This document shows, piece after piece, positions 1 through 12,100 of a stretch of DNA of 64,000 nucleotides (the first letter of the stretch is position 1; the number at the start of each line of letters is the position of its first letter). Below the pieces are notes generated by a model. That model saw only the letters and a list, made by a program, of their open reading frames with translations, did not search any database and was not told the DNA's origin. The position numbers were made by a program, and so were the translations under genes. The stretch covers positions 1 through 64,000 of the forward strand of contig JAFISE010000156.1 in the NCBI GenBank assembly GCA_022560025.1, written 5' to 3'. The stretch comes from Stagonosporopsis chrysanthemi. Lineage: Eukaryota; Ascomycota; Dothideomycetes; Pleosporales; Didymellaceae.

Positions 1-98
1 GGGGAAGACTGTACCGAGGAGCAGTTGGAAGACGGATCTGAGTCGGGTAGTTGTCAGGTAATGTAAGATGGGCTTGAAGAACTCGGCTTGTTCTTACA
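1..98 (+). mobile_element. 3' part of LTR, family A (left end outside window)
   Basis: The first 98 bases match the 3' third of the LTR seen complete at 15883-16161 and, inverted, at 47885-48162. The shared stretch runs from GGGGAAGACTGTACCGAGGA to the terminal TTGTTCTTACA. The CA end is at 98. Whether this copy was a solo LTR cannot be judged, because its 5' end and target duplication lie outside the window. Confidence 0.85.
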
Positions 99-930
99 TA
101 AGTATATATATTTAAAAATAAGCTTATACAAAATACCTTTACTGCTATAGAGATAGACTTACTAAACTCTAATATTATACTTAATAGACTCTACTATATA
201 ATACCTATAAGCTTAGGCTTAGTTATCTCTAGTTCTACTACTTATTTTATAAAAGACTAGCTATAAGCTTATACTATACTATATATAGAAGTAAAGGATC
301 TATATAGTATAAGTGTGTAGAAGCTTAGCTAAACTATCTACTACTTATTAACTTAGGTAGAGCTTTTTTACAGCAAACTTGATAGCCTAAGGCAGAAGCT
401 ATATCTAAAGCAGAAGTAGTAGAAGCAACCTAGTAGGTAATTAGACCTATAACAGTATTAAGAGTACTATAGCAGAGTAATAGTATAGTCTCCTTAGTCT
501 ATTTAGAAGGTATAGGTTTAAATAGCTGTTAATAAGAAGAATAAAAAGAAGAAAGAGTAAAAAAAAGTAGAGATAAAAGAGTTAGTAGCTGCTAATAAGC
601 TATACAAGGAGAAGATTAAAAAAGAAAAGTGTTAATAGTAGGTAAGAGAAAAGGAAGAGCGTGTAAAAATAAAGGCAGAGGAACATTAAGTAATAGACGC
701 CTAGAAAGCTGCTAGAGCTGCTGCTAAACAGGCTAACAACGCTGTAAAAGCTATACAACAGTTCTAAAGAAGTAAGACTATAACCTTAAAAGCTTCTATA
801 GTTAAACTAAAGCCTGTGTATTATACTGTAAGTGCTTGTAGTTGCCTAAAGCCTACAACACCTCTTCTACTAGCTTGCACACACACTACCTATAGTAGCT
901 ATACTGCTACTTTATATAGATAACTTTTAT
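99..930 (+). pseudogene. Degenerate pogo/Fot1-type transposase (C-terminal part)
   Basis: AT-rich sequence full of stop codons. From about 520 one forward frame still reads as a Lys/Glu/Ala/Arg-rich tail containing AANKLYKEKIKKEK, EKEERVKIKAEEH and KAARAAAKQANNAVKAIQQF, interrupted by TAA and TAG codons where Gln or Arg would be expected. Such a basic, alanine-rich tail is typical of fungal pogo/Tc1-mariner transposases. The catalytic DDE part cannot be read. Exchange of CAA/CAG for TAA/TAG is what C-to-T repeat-induced mutation produces. The call rests on the tail alone. Confidence 0.6.
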
Positions 931-1034
931 GTAAGAACTTTGTTGCATAAATCTATAGAGTACTGCACTAAAATATCTTGCAATAATAATTATTGTACGT
1001 AGCTCTACAACCTTATTTGTGTTGGCTACTAAAA

Positions 1035-1084
1035 GCGTTGAACCGTGCATTGGTTGAATCCGTGCATTGGGTGCACGGACACGG
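1035..1084 (+). repeat. Probable terminal repeat of the pogo-like element
   Basis: A GC-rich 50-bp end follows the AT-rich relic. It holds a direct repeat (CCGTGCATTGG twice) and finishes in GTGCACGGACACGG next to TA at 1085-1086. The same outer motif, GTGCACGGACAC followed by A/G, G and TA, ends the element at 49198-49247. A degenerate TIR next to a TA target is expected for pogo/Tc1-mariner transposons. The matching left end was not found in the window. Confidence 0.55.
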
Positions 1085-1486
1085 TATTGCGTCATCGAGA
1101 CTGCCCCGCACCTCCTGAGGCGCCACAACAGTCAACACCCAGCAGAGTGGCCGACCTGACATTCCGTCGACATCGCGTGTGATTCGTGCGCTCTGGGCTT
1201 GCAGTTGATGTAGTGCTGACACAAGTCCCCTTGGTATCAGGTGCACGCTGGGCGGTACATGTATGTGTAAGAGCTGGAATGATCGTCAGGCTGGAAGAGC
1301 TTGAGCGACAGCGCGCACATAGTAGGCCATCTGGAAAACATTATCATATCTGCCTAGGAGTCGATTGCAGCAGCTGTCAGGGCTCATTGTGAAGGCACAT
1401 GCCGTCATTTGCATTGCCTTGCTAGCGTCGTGCCTTCTCTCACCCACGCCTTTCATCCTTGAGCTCTCGCGCCCCACCGCTTCCAC
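1085..1486. other. No gene recognised
   Basis: Mixed-composition sequence with only short open frames and no domain or splice pattern that I recognise. It may hold the degraded 5' end of the pseudogene that follows. Confidence 0.4.
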
Positions 1487-3015
1487 TATGCCCTGAGCGC
1501 GCACCAAGTCGTTCAGTCGCTGGCTCGCGGATTCGACGGCGCAGGCAGCACAAGCAAGACCGACCCCAGGAAGATCTCAGTCGATCACGTGGGTTGCCTC
1601 GTTCCCTTGCGCACTACTGCCAGTGAGGCCGACCTGGAAGCCTTCGTCACCGTCGCCGCCTGGTACCTCACTAAGCCCAACATCCTCAAAGAGGACTGTA
1701 TATTACAGCAAAACTGACCTTCCGAGGACGTTCGCATCATCAAAGAGAGCCGCCGCATCAAAGCCATTAGCACTCTTAATCAGATCTGGGGAGCCAAGGC
1801 GCTCGACACAGTTTGTCACTACCTTCATCTCCACCTCACAAACCATCGTTGACCATCTCAGATACGTAGGGAGCTGTCTGACCCGCTGCCGCTACCGACT
1901 ATCCCTGCGCGCGACTTCCTTGAGACACTTCAAGATAGCAGGGCGGATCACCCTCAAGCAATTCCTGCAACACTTCCCAGGCTTCGTACAGAGAAAATTC
2001 GATATCTGGCGCCAGGACCACCAGCACTGACGGCAAGAGGAGCATCCGTGCTTCCAGTGCAGGCATGTCGACGCATTCTTCAAGGATTTGTTTACCCCGA
2101 ACGTGCTCAAACGCGGAGCAATTCAACCTCCCGTGAAGCGTCGAAAGACAGACGCTAACCAGGCTCGCACTTGCTCAGTCATACGCACACGCAACGCCTC
2201 GCAAGAGGACGAAATTGAGCTAGCCCGAGGAGCGACATTGAGCCTGCAATTTTCGACGAAGACCTTCTCCAAGAGAATTCCAAAGTTGAGGACAGCACAA
2301 ATTGAGACCGCCATCACCGCGATGCCACCGCTTTAGGTGATGCCACGATGCCAAGGCCACGAGGACCATCTCAGGATTAAATTCGATCGACGAAGCTTGT
2401 GCAGAGTAAGTTCAACGACTTGCAACAGCATGAGGACAGCAGAGACGTGCTGCCGGCAATTAGATGGGGAATCGACACGGCCAAAAAGCTCAAATCACTT
2501 AAAGCTGATAGGGCTGCAACAAGTGCGGTCTTGATGGCTGCCGATGAGGAAATGCACACGTTCGAGAGGCTTCTCCTCACGGAGGTCCCATGTGGAAAAA
2601 CTTGGATACGGCGATCAGCGACCAAAAAGAGGATATCCAACAAACACAGCACCACATAGAAAAGCTGGCTGGAGTGCAGGCACTCGCCAAAGAACTTGCC
2701 GCCGGTGTCGCAATGTACGGCCTCAACGACTCAACGAACGTCAATACATTCGCCATCAACGAGGCCAAAGCCGGTGCCGTCAAGACCAGCAAAGAGCGCG
2801 AGTTCAGCAGGTTGGAGCATTTCAAGGAGCAGTATGATGAGAAGCTCGAGGATGGAAATGAGAAATCAGAGGAGGCAGACAGGATGGACGATAAGTATTC
2901 ATCGTTACTGACTGTCATCGTGCAAGTTAGGGAGTTCCTGGACTTGGCCCCAGCGCACTCCACTGCGATGGCCAAATTGCTGCTTCTCTCGCTAGATTCA
3001 GAGGGAGATGAATGA
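1487..3015 (+). pseudogene. Degraded gene for an unknown coiled-coil protein
   Basis: Pieces of good coding sequence in one direction, but broken. A frame from about 1490 reads through DLEAFVTVAAWYLTKPN with TGA codons near 1700 and 1850. A second frame starts near 2399 (QSKFNDLQQHEDSRDVLPAI). It must shift frame at about 2585 to join the longest piece, 2590-3015, which is open for 141 codons and rich in Glu, Lys and Ala like a coiled coil (EKLAGVQALAKELAAGVAMY). The ending SLDSEGDE then TGA looks like a true C-terminus. I do not recognise the family. Undetected introns could explain one of the breaks, but not all. Confidence 0.5.
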
Positions 3016-3480
3016 GGGCCGTGTCTAGGGCTACTGCTGTGGAGGTTGAGCGTCTACAAAGGCTTCCACGTTCGTGTGAGGCTTCGTACTCGTGAAAACA
3101 CTAGGTTTGTGCAGACATGAAGGGTTGACGCGATCGTTAGGACGCTATGTATACTATCGCACATGCGACTACTCCCTTCTTGCTTCCTCAGGACAATACA
3201 GCAGATGCCATGACGTCTCCGTCTCAAGATAAGAGATTTGTGAATGCGGCCCACTTGACGTAGTTCGGTAGCTGCGTGGGCTCAGCGATGCTGGCAGACA
3301 GCTCAACGAAGGTCTCAAAATGAGGTACAATCATGTTAACGTCTTAACAGTAGGCAAAAGTACAGATTCTCACTCCTGGCAAGAGGTGTGGTGTGAAGAT
3401 GGGCGAGGATCGTGGCCAGACGATGGTGTATTTGCCCGCGTCCTGCTGTGCCTGCGCCAGCTCTGCACGTGAAGTATGGC
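3016..3480. other. No gene recognised
   Basis: Short random-looking frames only. No repeat or domain was noticed. Confidence 0.4.
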
Positions 3481-4178
3481 CACAGACAAGACACCAGCAG
3501 ACCCTCTCAAGCCCCGGCAAATCACTGTCAAAGAAGTCGTGTACTTGCTAGCAGACAAGGACAAGCCTCCGATTCTATTCTGCTATAAACACTATTTAAA
3601 GTAGAAATGTTAGGCCCTTGCTAGTGGACTAGAGGATTTCGCAAAGTTACACTAGGTTGACGTTAGCTTTATCCTATACCTAATGCTAAAGGAGCTGCGT
3701 AATGCTTGTTTAGACAATACCTTGCAAAACAAAGACCTCTAAAACGTAGTAGATGCACAGAAACAAAATAAAGCATACCTCAGCAACGCTGCAGCAGATT
3801 CTATCATAGCAGAGACTGAGGGCTGGGATGACAAAGAGGCTTCTGATAGCGAGGGGGAATCGCTCTGTCTTCCCAAATTCGTGAGTCACGAGACCTGATC
3901 TTAGCATTAGTCTGTTCCAGCTGATGTTTGTGCTCTCAATTCAGGAAGTGGAAATCGAAGCATCTGAGGCCCTCGACCTATATTTACGATCAGACATCGA
4001 ATCGACTTGGGCAGCGATGCACGCCGGCTCTCATCTCTTTGCAAAAGGCATACAGGCGGAGATCTGGGATCGCCTGCTAAGCGCCATCGTCGAGACTCCT
4101 CGTGGTCATAGCTGCAGTCAGTGTTGCTGCTATGTACCGCAGAGTTGGGATTCTACAGTTGGCATTCAATATCAATGA
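3481..4178 (+). pseudogene. Degraded unknown gene with one likely intron
   Basis: A forward frame reads DKTPADPLKPRQITVKEVVY, then several TAG/TAA interruptions, then AETEGWDDKEASDSEGE. It runs into a plausible intron (GTGAGT after CCCAAATTC, AG near 3949) and continues as EVEIEASEALDLYLRSDIES to TGA at 4176-4178. TAG codons replacing probable Gln or Trp suggest RIP-type decay. Family unknown; it may be the tail of a transposon-encoded protein. The intron and the exon after it look coherent, but both are inferences. Confidence 0.35.
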
Positions 4179-6660
4179 GATAGCGTACGCCAACTGAATC
4201 AGCTGGGAAAAAGCAAATGGAAGGAAAGCATAGTCTGGGAAGAGCTGTGTGGGCTGTATAGTGCTGCGTGCTAGGTCTGGGGTCCGCCAAAGCAGAGCAC
4301 GAATGTCAAGATATTAAAGAATTCATTGCTTGCTGAATAGCAGTACCAGGCGGGTTTGAGGGTCACAAGCTCAATTCCAAGGGAGCCATCCAAGACCGGT
4401 CAAGGTCCTCGTACGAAGCGCTTTGATTGTGATTGGGTATTTATCAGCTTACAACTTACATTGCATCTCCACCGTGGCATAGTAGGTCTCTCCACAACTT
4501 CATCTTGCCACTGCCGTTCTTTCATCGTACACATAGCAAGCTAAGATGTGTCTAATCAGATATGAAACTGCGACCCGATATTGTAAAGCCGTTGCCGTTC
4601 ATTGTAGTTCGCTCTGATGCCACCTACTCTAGCCTTGCATGTGTCGAGTGGGAGCATGTGCCAAAGAGGCGTCGCGCCTAACATCCGGTAAACTCAACGC
4701 GTACGGCCGGCAGACTCGTCGTCAGTCGTGGTGCATAAGCAAAGGCGAGTGGCGTCGACGAAAGCATGCGCGCTCATTGTACACAGGCGAGTGCTGTGGT
4801 GGGGTGGTGGTGGGGCCGGACGCCGAACGGTAGAACGACGCTAACCGACCTTGGCTTACAGCCATCCGGCCAATCAGTCTTCTCCAGCAACAAATACAGC
4901 GATTCTGCCACACGATCGCTCCCGAATTGGCAGAAACTATAGCTTCCTGGATGTCGCTTTCGTATCAGATCGTCTTTGCGAACCTCTGACGGGAGAATGG
5001 CTTCTGACATGTCTTCAACTTCCGAGATTTAGCCGCAGCGCTTGATCACTCGAGCCGAGGTGTCTTCTCTGTCTTCTCACCACCCACCGCCCCAACGCAC
5101 ACTGCCCACAGAACACCGGCTCTGTGGAGGAACATGACAATGCGCGCGTGCGCTATCTAATATAAACATACCGCCGCCACCCAACCACCGCACTGCGCAT
5201 CGTTGCGTGTCGACTAGACCAGCGGGCACAATTAGCGTCAGCCATATCAGTTCGCTCAGCGCGATAGGCTACAGCCATGCGATCCCTTCTCGAATGAAGC
5301 AGCGGGTACTGGAGCAGTTGATTCAGCTATGTTCCTTGGCATGATGCCTTTTTTGGCTACAGCTTACTCGCGTCTCCTCGCCGAGGCGCCTCCACAGCCG
5401 AGTACTTAGCAGGGCACGATTTTATGCATTTCTGGCCGCCTCATGTCCAGAGAGGACCGTATTGCCAATACCGACCGTGATGACCGCATCGAGCGCCGCG
5501 CCGAACGCACTACCGCGTGCCTACGATAGACTCCAAGTCGACATTCGACCGTCGAGATCGCATAATCACAAAGGGAAGCGGAAAAAATATCACGTGGAGG
5601 CCTTGACTTGGCCAATGGGCGCCGAGAGCAGCACGTGGATTACTCAAGGCCTGCGGCCAGGCCTTGTCGTCCTCATCGCGATGAGTTCGTTCGAGAGGAA
5701 GACGAGGCCCCTATCAAGCAGGCTCAGAGACCTGTTGCGAAGTGGATCGTGCTATTGCACCTTGGTCGCCATGGTTGCGAGGTCATCCACGGCTCTATGA
5801 CATCTGTGCATGCTCTGATTGGATCCTTCAGGTTCCTTGAACAAGCAGCTCCAGTTCCTCGCGGCGCCATAAAAAATCCCAGCCTTGACATTAAAAGCAC
5901 CTTGCCCTTAGTCTCACACCGGCATTGAGATGCAGCAGCCTGCACTACGTTGGTACGATAAGTCGTGGTTGAAGTAACATGGATCAAACCCGGCGCGATG
6001 GCTGGGTGCGATGGCCTGCACCCTGGCAGAGCAACTGCCACGTACAGCGCTTGTTACTTCATGCTGCTGAACATGGAAAGCGCGTCGTGGCTCCTTGCAC
6101 CGATAGAACCTTCCACATGATAATCCAGTGCCTCATCTGCCAACGCAGCAACTGGAGACCCATCGTTCAAACAATCACTTTCACCAACACCCCACCAGCC
6201 TCAGGCCTTTTCGCAGTACTCGCTGATGAGTGATCACCGTCAGAGATGTGTATCTCCACCCAGCATCCAGTGCAGCGTTCTCTTCATCGAGGTGCTCGCA
6301 CAGAAGCACAATCACACTGACTGACAAACGCTCTTGGTCTCAGGGTAGGAAGCACAGCGGCTGGCAGTGTTTCAGCGGGTACACTCATCTCACAAAGTAA
6401 ACGAAGTAAATGAAGTAATGTTTGGACTGGTAAAACGCCAGATAGCGCTTCATGTTGCTTCGCGTATTCGCCTGCTGGCGCTTACTTACTAGCTTGCCGT
6501 ATTGAGCATGCGATAGCTTACCTAGTCGTCGTTCTCCAGCATCGCCGTTCTTCGCTACAATTCATAACAAGTGTTTCTGCACATTTGCCCATATTGAATC
6601 TGTATAGATCGACTCTGGAGAGGACATCGCTGTGGGGGCAAGACGGTCTTGCCTTACCCC
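4179..6660. other. Long stretch without a supportable gene
   Basis: The longest frames (5462-5800, 5608-5928, 5724-6041) overlap each other on both strands and show no motif I recognise. The frame around 5440-5928 is rich in Arg, Asp and Glu and has two internal stops, so it might be a relic, but I cannot defend a gene call. Confidence 0.4.
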
Positions 6661-6908
6661 ACCTTCCGCAATGGGCAGGTGGACTGGTTCGCGGAGTCCA
6701 CGTATGCCACACAGTGCATTGCAAAGACGAGAGAGACTGCAAGTAGGTATATCATTCACTCAAGCAATCGCTGACTCTAGAACTAAGGCCCAAAAATTAT
6801 TCGCACCGCGGACGAAAGCCTCTCGATCGTTATGGTGAGTCTGTCGACATACCACCCTGCAGGGAATGTCGAGTCATCGTTCAAGCCATACTGCGGCCTG
6901 GCAAGTAT

Positions 6909-9092
6909 ATGCGACATTATTCCAAGTCGGCTACTTGGGAGTATGAGAAAGCACGTAAGAATATGCAGTGCCGTACTTGTCAGGCTTTGGTCGAAAGCTT
7001 CGACTGGAGTATCGAAAAACACACCCCTGCACACCTGCGAGAGCACCACATGATCGGTACCTTGCGGTTTGTTGGTCACTATTGGAGCATCGTCGTAGTG
7101 GCATCCGTACCAAAGCCTACAGGTTATGGTCTCAGGCCTGAGTTGAAATTGCTTCAGACTGGCCCACGTCCCATCTTCAGTAGAGGCCTCGGACTGAAAG
7201 TGGGTCAGCAGATCAATCTGTCTTTGATCAAGAGATGGCTGCTGCAGTGCGATCGACGTCATGCCAATGTCTGCCACACCCTGCTTGACCCCTGGGAACA
7301 GATGGCACGTGCAGAGGATCTCATCTACATCGACGTCAAGCAATGCTGTTTGGTTGATCAGCGCGATATGCCGAAAGACTTCCGGTATGTAGCACTAAGC
7401 TATGTATGGGGCCGAGACCCACAGCCAGTCCAAACTCTCTTGCGAAATGTGGCAGATTTCAAAACTCCTGGGGCTTTCGATGAAGCAAGACATCCTGGAC
7501 TCTTGCCAAAGACAATACAGGATACTTTAGTATTGGTACGTACCCTTGGCATTGAATATGCCTGGATCGATCGCTTGTGCATCGTGCAAGACGACATGAG
7601 CGATAAAGCACGTCAACTTGCCGCGATGGCCTCTATCTACGTCAATGCCTACGTCACCATTGTCGCAAGTGATGGCGATGCGCAGACAGGCCTCGCTGGT
7701 ACGAGGGACGAACGTCCGCGCCACACGCCGTACAAGGTATTCGATCTGAGTTCCACTTGCCAGTTGGTCGATTACGACAACACTTTTGAGCACACGTCAG
7801 CCGATCTTCCGTATCACACACGTGGTTGGACATTTCAGGAATGGACACTGTCGCGTCGATTGCTTATATTTCACAACAATACAGTCTCGTGGCAGTGTGA
7901 GCGACGGCAGAGTCGTGAGAATGGAGGCGGCCTGAAGTCGCTGACTCTGTGGAAGTCGTATCCCAAAAACACCAGTGGGGGCTTCCTTCACCAACGCAAC
8001 CGGCCCATCTGGACAAGCTGGCCAAATATCGAGTCATACCTGTACAACGTTGAAGAGTATACCAGACGGGCTCTGAGCTATGCGGAAGATACATTGCATG
8101 CAATCGCTGCCATTACCGACGTGCAGACGCGGAACATGAAGGGCAAAGTACTTTACGGCCATCCCGAATTGTTCTTCACGGGCACCCTGCTCTGGACGCA
8201 CGTTGACCCTTCGGCGTTGTTGCCCAATCAAGTCGCAATTGCAACCCAAGGAAACGAAGACTTCTCTGTCTTCCCTTCTTGGTCCTGGGCTAGTCGAGTT
8301 CGGCCGCTGAATATGAAGCTCGCGGTTGCAGCGACAAGTTATATCACACGCCTGGACGAGGGCCGTTCCACATCCGTCTATCCAAGGCATTTCCACAATG
8401 TCAGCATTTACCGAGGCCACAATGGCAGTGACGGAGCCTTCAAGCAGATCATAAAGGATATGCACTACTGGGCAGATTCGTCGCCTCTCAAGTGTATGCG
8501 TGCAGACACTCTACCGAAAGATAGAGCTTTCAATTCGTACATACCGCTAGTCGACAGCCCTGAGACTGCGAGCCCTCTAAAAAGAAGCTGGCAAGCGAAG
8601 CTGCTCTACTTTCGCACCGGCAGGATATTCGCGCGGCTTGCCAGGGCTATAGCAGATGACGGATGCATGGCTGGTTCTCAATGCATTCCACAAAATCACG
8701 GTCCATATCTGCTCGACAATAAGGGGAGAGTAATCGGCCATATCTACATCGCATCGCAGTCGGTAGCAGACCAAGACATCGACAACGCTCACCGCGTCGA
8801 GCTCATCAACATAGGCGGCATGGAGGTAGACTGGAACATCTGGGCATGGGACTACCTGCACCAGTCAGGTGGGTATTTACACCGGCATTGTCCCAAACGC
8901 GTTGCATTTATGCCCAAGTGTTTACGAGATCCTTCAGTTTGCTCTCTGGGACCAGACTGGCGTTGCAGGTTTTACAATGTGCTCTGGATAGAGAGGAGAA
9001 ATGGCATCGCGTACCGCAAAGAGCTTGGACTTGTGTGGGCTGAGGCTTGGGAGAATGCGGGGCCGGAAGACGTTGATATAGTGCTCGGATAG
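6909..9092 (+). CDS. HET-domain (heterokaryon incompatibility) protein, intact
   Basis: An open frame of 727 codons. The HET domain spans about residues 155-330 and shows all its hallmarks: YVALSYVWG (about 160-168), LGIEYAWIDRLCIVQDD (about 213-229) and HTRGWTFQEWTLSRRLLIF (about 303-321). HET proteins trigger growth arrest or cell death when incompatible fungal individuals fuse. The coding frame stays open and sensible upstream of this ATG to about 6780 (RYGESVDIPPCRECRVIVQA). The true start is therefore probably in an upstream exon, possibly the ATG at 6671 joined across a short intron around 6743-6780. The C-terminus (VWAEAWENAGPEDVDIVLG) matches the remnant of the HET pseudogene at 35684-37878, so the two are probably paralogues. 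A NACHT-type relic lies next to it on the other strand. It is the only intact member of the HET group in the window. Confidence 0.92.
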   Translation: MRHYSKSATWEYEKARKNMQCRTCQALVESFDWSIEKHTPAHLREHHMIGTLRFVGHYWSIVVVASVPKPTGYGLRPELKLLQTGPRPIFSRGLGLKVGQQINLSLIKRWLLQCDRRHANVCHTLLDPWEQMARAEDLIYIDVKQCCLVDQRDMPKDFRYVALSYVWGRDPQPVQTLLRNVADFKTPGAFDEARHPGLLPKTIQDTLVLVRTLGIEYAWIDRLCIVQDDMSDKARQLAAMASIYVNAYVTIVASDGDAQTGLAGTRDERPRHTPYKVFDLSSTCQLVDYDNTFEHTSADLPYHTRGWTFQEWTLSRRLLIFHNNTVSWQCERRQSRENGGGLKSLTLWKSYPKNTSGGFLHQRNRPIWTSWPNIESYLYNVEEYTRRALSYAEDTLHAIAAITDVQTRNMKGKVLYGHPELFFTGTLLWTHVDPSALLPNQVAIATQGNEDFSVFPSWSWASRVRPLNMKLAVAATSYITRLDEGRSTSVYPRHFHNVSIYRGHNGSDGAFKQIIKDMHYWADSSPLKCMRADTLPKDRAFNSYIPLVDSPETASPLKRSWQAKLLYFRTGRIFARLARAIADDGCMAGSQCIPQNHGPYLLDNKGRVIGHIYIASQSVADQDIDNAHRVELINIGGMEVDWNIWAWDYLHQSGGYLHRHCPKRVAFMPKCLRDPSVCSLGPDWRCRFYNVLWIERRNGIAYRKELGLVWAEAWENAGPEDVDIVLG

Positions 9093-9477
9093 TAGTTTGT
9101 AGCTGCGATGCATGGCGATATGTACGAAGGAGCTCGTTTCTTTTGGCAGATTGGATTTACATTCTCCTCTGAAACTTCCATATGTGCGCTGTCACTACTG
9201 CGAGACATGCAAGTCATTGGCATGCGCAGATGATCGCTCGCACTTTCTGGATCAGAGATCTGGCTGGAGGTGAGCTAGCGAACAGGCAGACGCAGAAGAT
9301 GAGGCAATGCCTCCAGGCAGAAATCCCGCCCTAGCACCTCTAATTTGCATCAGCTGGCAGACTGACATCACTGTCCGCTCTAGCCGCGGTCATTACATAC
9401 TGGAACATCTGAGGTGTCAGGCTACACGCATGATGAGCCGATATGTCCTGTTCTCGAGGTAATGAAGTTTTCTGCTT
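9093..9477. other. Intergenic, nothing recognised
   Basis: The space between the convergent HET gene and the NACHT relic. No repeat or further coding signal was seen. Confidence 0.5.
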
Positions 9478-10505
9478 CTAGTCATAATCTGTATCAACTT
9501 CCTGGTTCCAGACTTTCGACTCAAAGTCAACGTGCCCATTCTGTGCCTCCGAAACCATTCTTCCGGAGGTTTTTTCCATGATCAGCAAAAGCTTGACCCG
9601 GATGTGGACCAGCGAGGGGTGATTGATCACCTTTAGCAGAGCCATGACTGCATCCTTGAGCGGATAATCGACCACATTGTTGTACATGGCCCACTGACAT
9701 TGATCGAGACGATTAATAACAAAAGTAGCCACAGAACCTTGTTCAAAATCTTGCAAGAGCTCTGCCAAAATTTCGGTCACTGTGCTAAACGACAGTGTGC
9801 ATCCTGGATCCACCCATTCCTCCAATTTTAGCATCGCGGCTAGATACCCGCGCTTCGATACTAGACCCTCGGGATTATTGGAAACGAGCTGATAAATCAA
9901 GCCACTAAGGATGTCCTGGAATGGACGCTTTGACTATTCATTGAGATACTCTGTTTGCTGACAAAAGTCGGCCACAGCAGTGCCAACTTGCTACCCCGCT
10001 ATTGTGGCCCATGCCGATGCGAGTGACAGCCAGTTTAACTGGACGGCTGAATCCTCGGTCAAATTGTCGCCTCTGGATAGAAGCAAGGATGATTCTGAGT
10101 AGTTAAGCCACCAATAGTAAAATGCTTCGCTCTCTGATGTTCGCGAGAACAGCAGTTGAGCGCGTTTTTGCTTCCTGTTGTGTTCGGGAAACCCTTTGAT
10201 GAGCAGAGCTCTGACGCAGGTCATGTCTCTTGACAAGTCAAGATTTCTCGTATCTGCAGACCCGAGAAGCAAGTGGAGCTCCCTCAGGTATGATTGGTTG
10301 CTGTGTGATTTCAAGATTTTTCCTACCTGAGCGCGCATCTCTTGCATTTCAACTCTCGTCTCAGCTGATCACTGAGTTGATGGACCGTCTTGAAACCCTC
10401 TTCCATGGTTGCGCGGAGGTCAATCATCGACGGATTGTTGTTCATAACTAGCTCTAGGGTCATCACCACGCATTCCTTGTGAATATTCTCCAGGGTTGAG
10501 GTCAC
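9478..10505 (-). pseudogene. NACHT/STAND NLR-like gene, broken
   Basis: Three minus-strand pieces (10505-10323, 10347-9991, 9900-9478) in successive frames read like the N-terminal half of a fungal NACHT NTPase. The segment before the P-loop is visible (TCVRALLIKGFPEHNRKQKR, then SESEAFYYWWLNYSESSLLL). The loop itself (GxxGxGKT) is not recognisable. A segment resembling GLIYQLVSNNPEGLVSKRG follows, and the Walker B position reads VATFVINRLDQCQW instead of the usual hhhhDALDEC. Such proteins are NLR-like receptors in fungal self-recognition. Stops, frameshifts and loss of both nucleotide-binding motifs mark it as dead. The sensor repeats expected at the C-terminus are absent. Confidence 0.65.
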
Positions 10506-10560
10506 CTCGGCGGGAGAGGTAGCGGAGTCGACGCATCCGCACTCTATCTGGCTAACGATC

Positions 10561-11284
10561 TAGTTGCTGTTGCGGGAGGTGAAGTCGGCGGCTCGGGCAG
10601 TATCTTCTCTCCACCTTTCCCCACGTTCTCCCTCAACTACATCGCCATGACGTTCTCCACCCCGCTATTTGAACTTACAGAAGCGCTGCATAAATCTACT
10701 CAGTGGCTATCGGGTGACATGAAGGCTCAATTGCCTTGCTCTTAGTGCTGTATCGTCAAACGTAGCTTTGAGGTGGTATGGCAAAGAGCAAGGCTGAGCA
10801 CACGCAAGTCGCCACCGCATTCTGCAGTCAGGTGGGGCAATTGATCACGCTGCTAGTCGTGCAGCTGCAGCACGCTTAATGAATTTAGGTCTTCAGTGGT
10901 ACATCTTTATCATGCAGGCTCTTTCTTTCTGACTCTGTACACAATGGTGGTTGACTGCAATAGTAATGTCAGAGGCCACTCTTGCCTCTATTGTCAACAA
11001 CTCACGGTATACATCTACAACCAGTTCTCATCAGACCTCCTGCAGCCCGGTAGATCGACATACAAACCAGTGCCTTCCAATCCCTGTCAAAGTCGCATCG
11101 TCGCGCAACGGACACGCGATGGAAGCTCCGCCGAGAGATCGCTCCGAGAGCGCTTCTCGTGTGACTTGTCCGGCTGTTCCTTCTTCAATGTTTGCATCGA
11201 AAAACCGGAGATATACGGCAGTGACGGCTGTGTGCTGGCTCAACATCTTGTGCGCAGGCTGACGCAACCCTGCAGTATAAGGGT
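10561..11284. other. Intergenic, nothing recognised
   Basis: The frames at 10896-11378 and 10951-11262 overlap on the same strand, and a minus frame covers them. None shows a family motif. Confidence 0.35.
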
Positions 11285-11402
11285 ATGGTGTGGGCTTACC
11301 GGGCTTTACCAAAGCGCTATGCACTGGGGGTCAAGCGGCTGTTGCCAGAGCCTATGGAATTTGGATACCTGGATATAGATCGAGTAAGATGGTACGGATT
11401 CA

Positions 11403-12100
11403 ATGGTATTGCCAATTTGCAGCGTCTTTACGATTTGCCAGGCGGATACACGCCACTGGTCATGCGCCAAGATCCGGTGTCTAATGTCGTCGAGAACTAT
11501 CCATCAGAATCCCGCATCGCTTGATACCGTGAGACGAGTGCGAGAGCGATTACAGACTTGTCTGCAAAACCATAAAGGTTGCGCCAAGCCGAGGTTTGAC
11601 TACATGCCAACCAGACTCATCGAGCTACAGCAAAAAGGCCAAAGGACTAGCTTGAGATTGCTCAGGATGGATTCTGATGTGAAGCCGTACTGTGCACTTT
11701 CGTACTGTTGGGGCAGAGATCAGACGTTCAAGACAACTTCAAGCACACTGCACAGCTATTATAAGCAGCTACCGACGGACTTGCCGCAGACACTACTCGA
11801 CGCCATCCAAATTACCGAGCAGTTGGGTCTGCAATATATTTGGGTTGATGCGTTGTGCGTTGTGCAGGACTCGGACGCTGGCCGAAGATTCGAAATCGGA
11901 CAAATGGCCACCATTATAGTAGCCGCCACAAGAGCTGCAGCTATCTCAGACAGCTTCCTGGATATTTGACCCCCCTTACAAAGCGATACTCTCAATTATA
12001 CGCTATTGACCCATACAATCGAAGGAGAAAAAGGCGAAATAACATTGATGCCAAATACCTTCGAAAAGTGCGAACCCTTAGACACGCGTGGATGGTGTTT
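11403..12100 (+). pseudogene. HET-domain gene truncated by a copia LTR
   Basis: From about 11500 the frame reads LQTCLQNHKGCAKPRFDYMP, TRLIEL, YCALSYCWGRD, then LGLQYIWVDALCVVQD, which are the first two HET motifs. The frame breaks after QMATIIVAATRAAAISDSF at 11969 (TGA). A different frame then continues as EGEKGEITLMPNTFEKCEPL and DTRGWCF, the start of the third HET motif. It is cut at 12100, exactly where the LTR at 12101 begins and where QE would follow. At least one frameshift and one insertion therefore inactivate it. The N-terminus upstream of 11500 is unclear. Confidence 0.8.

Noticed and set aside
5462..6041. Overlapping frames on both strands
   Set aside because: No frame shows a family motif or consistent splice sites.
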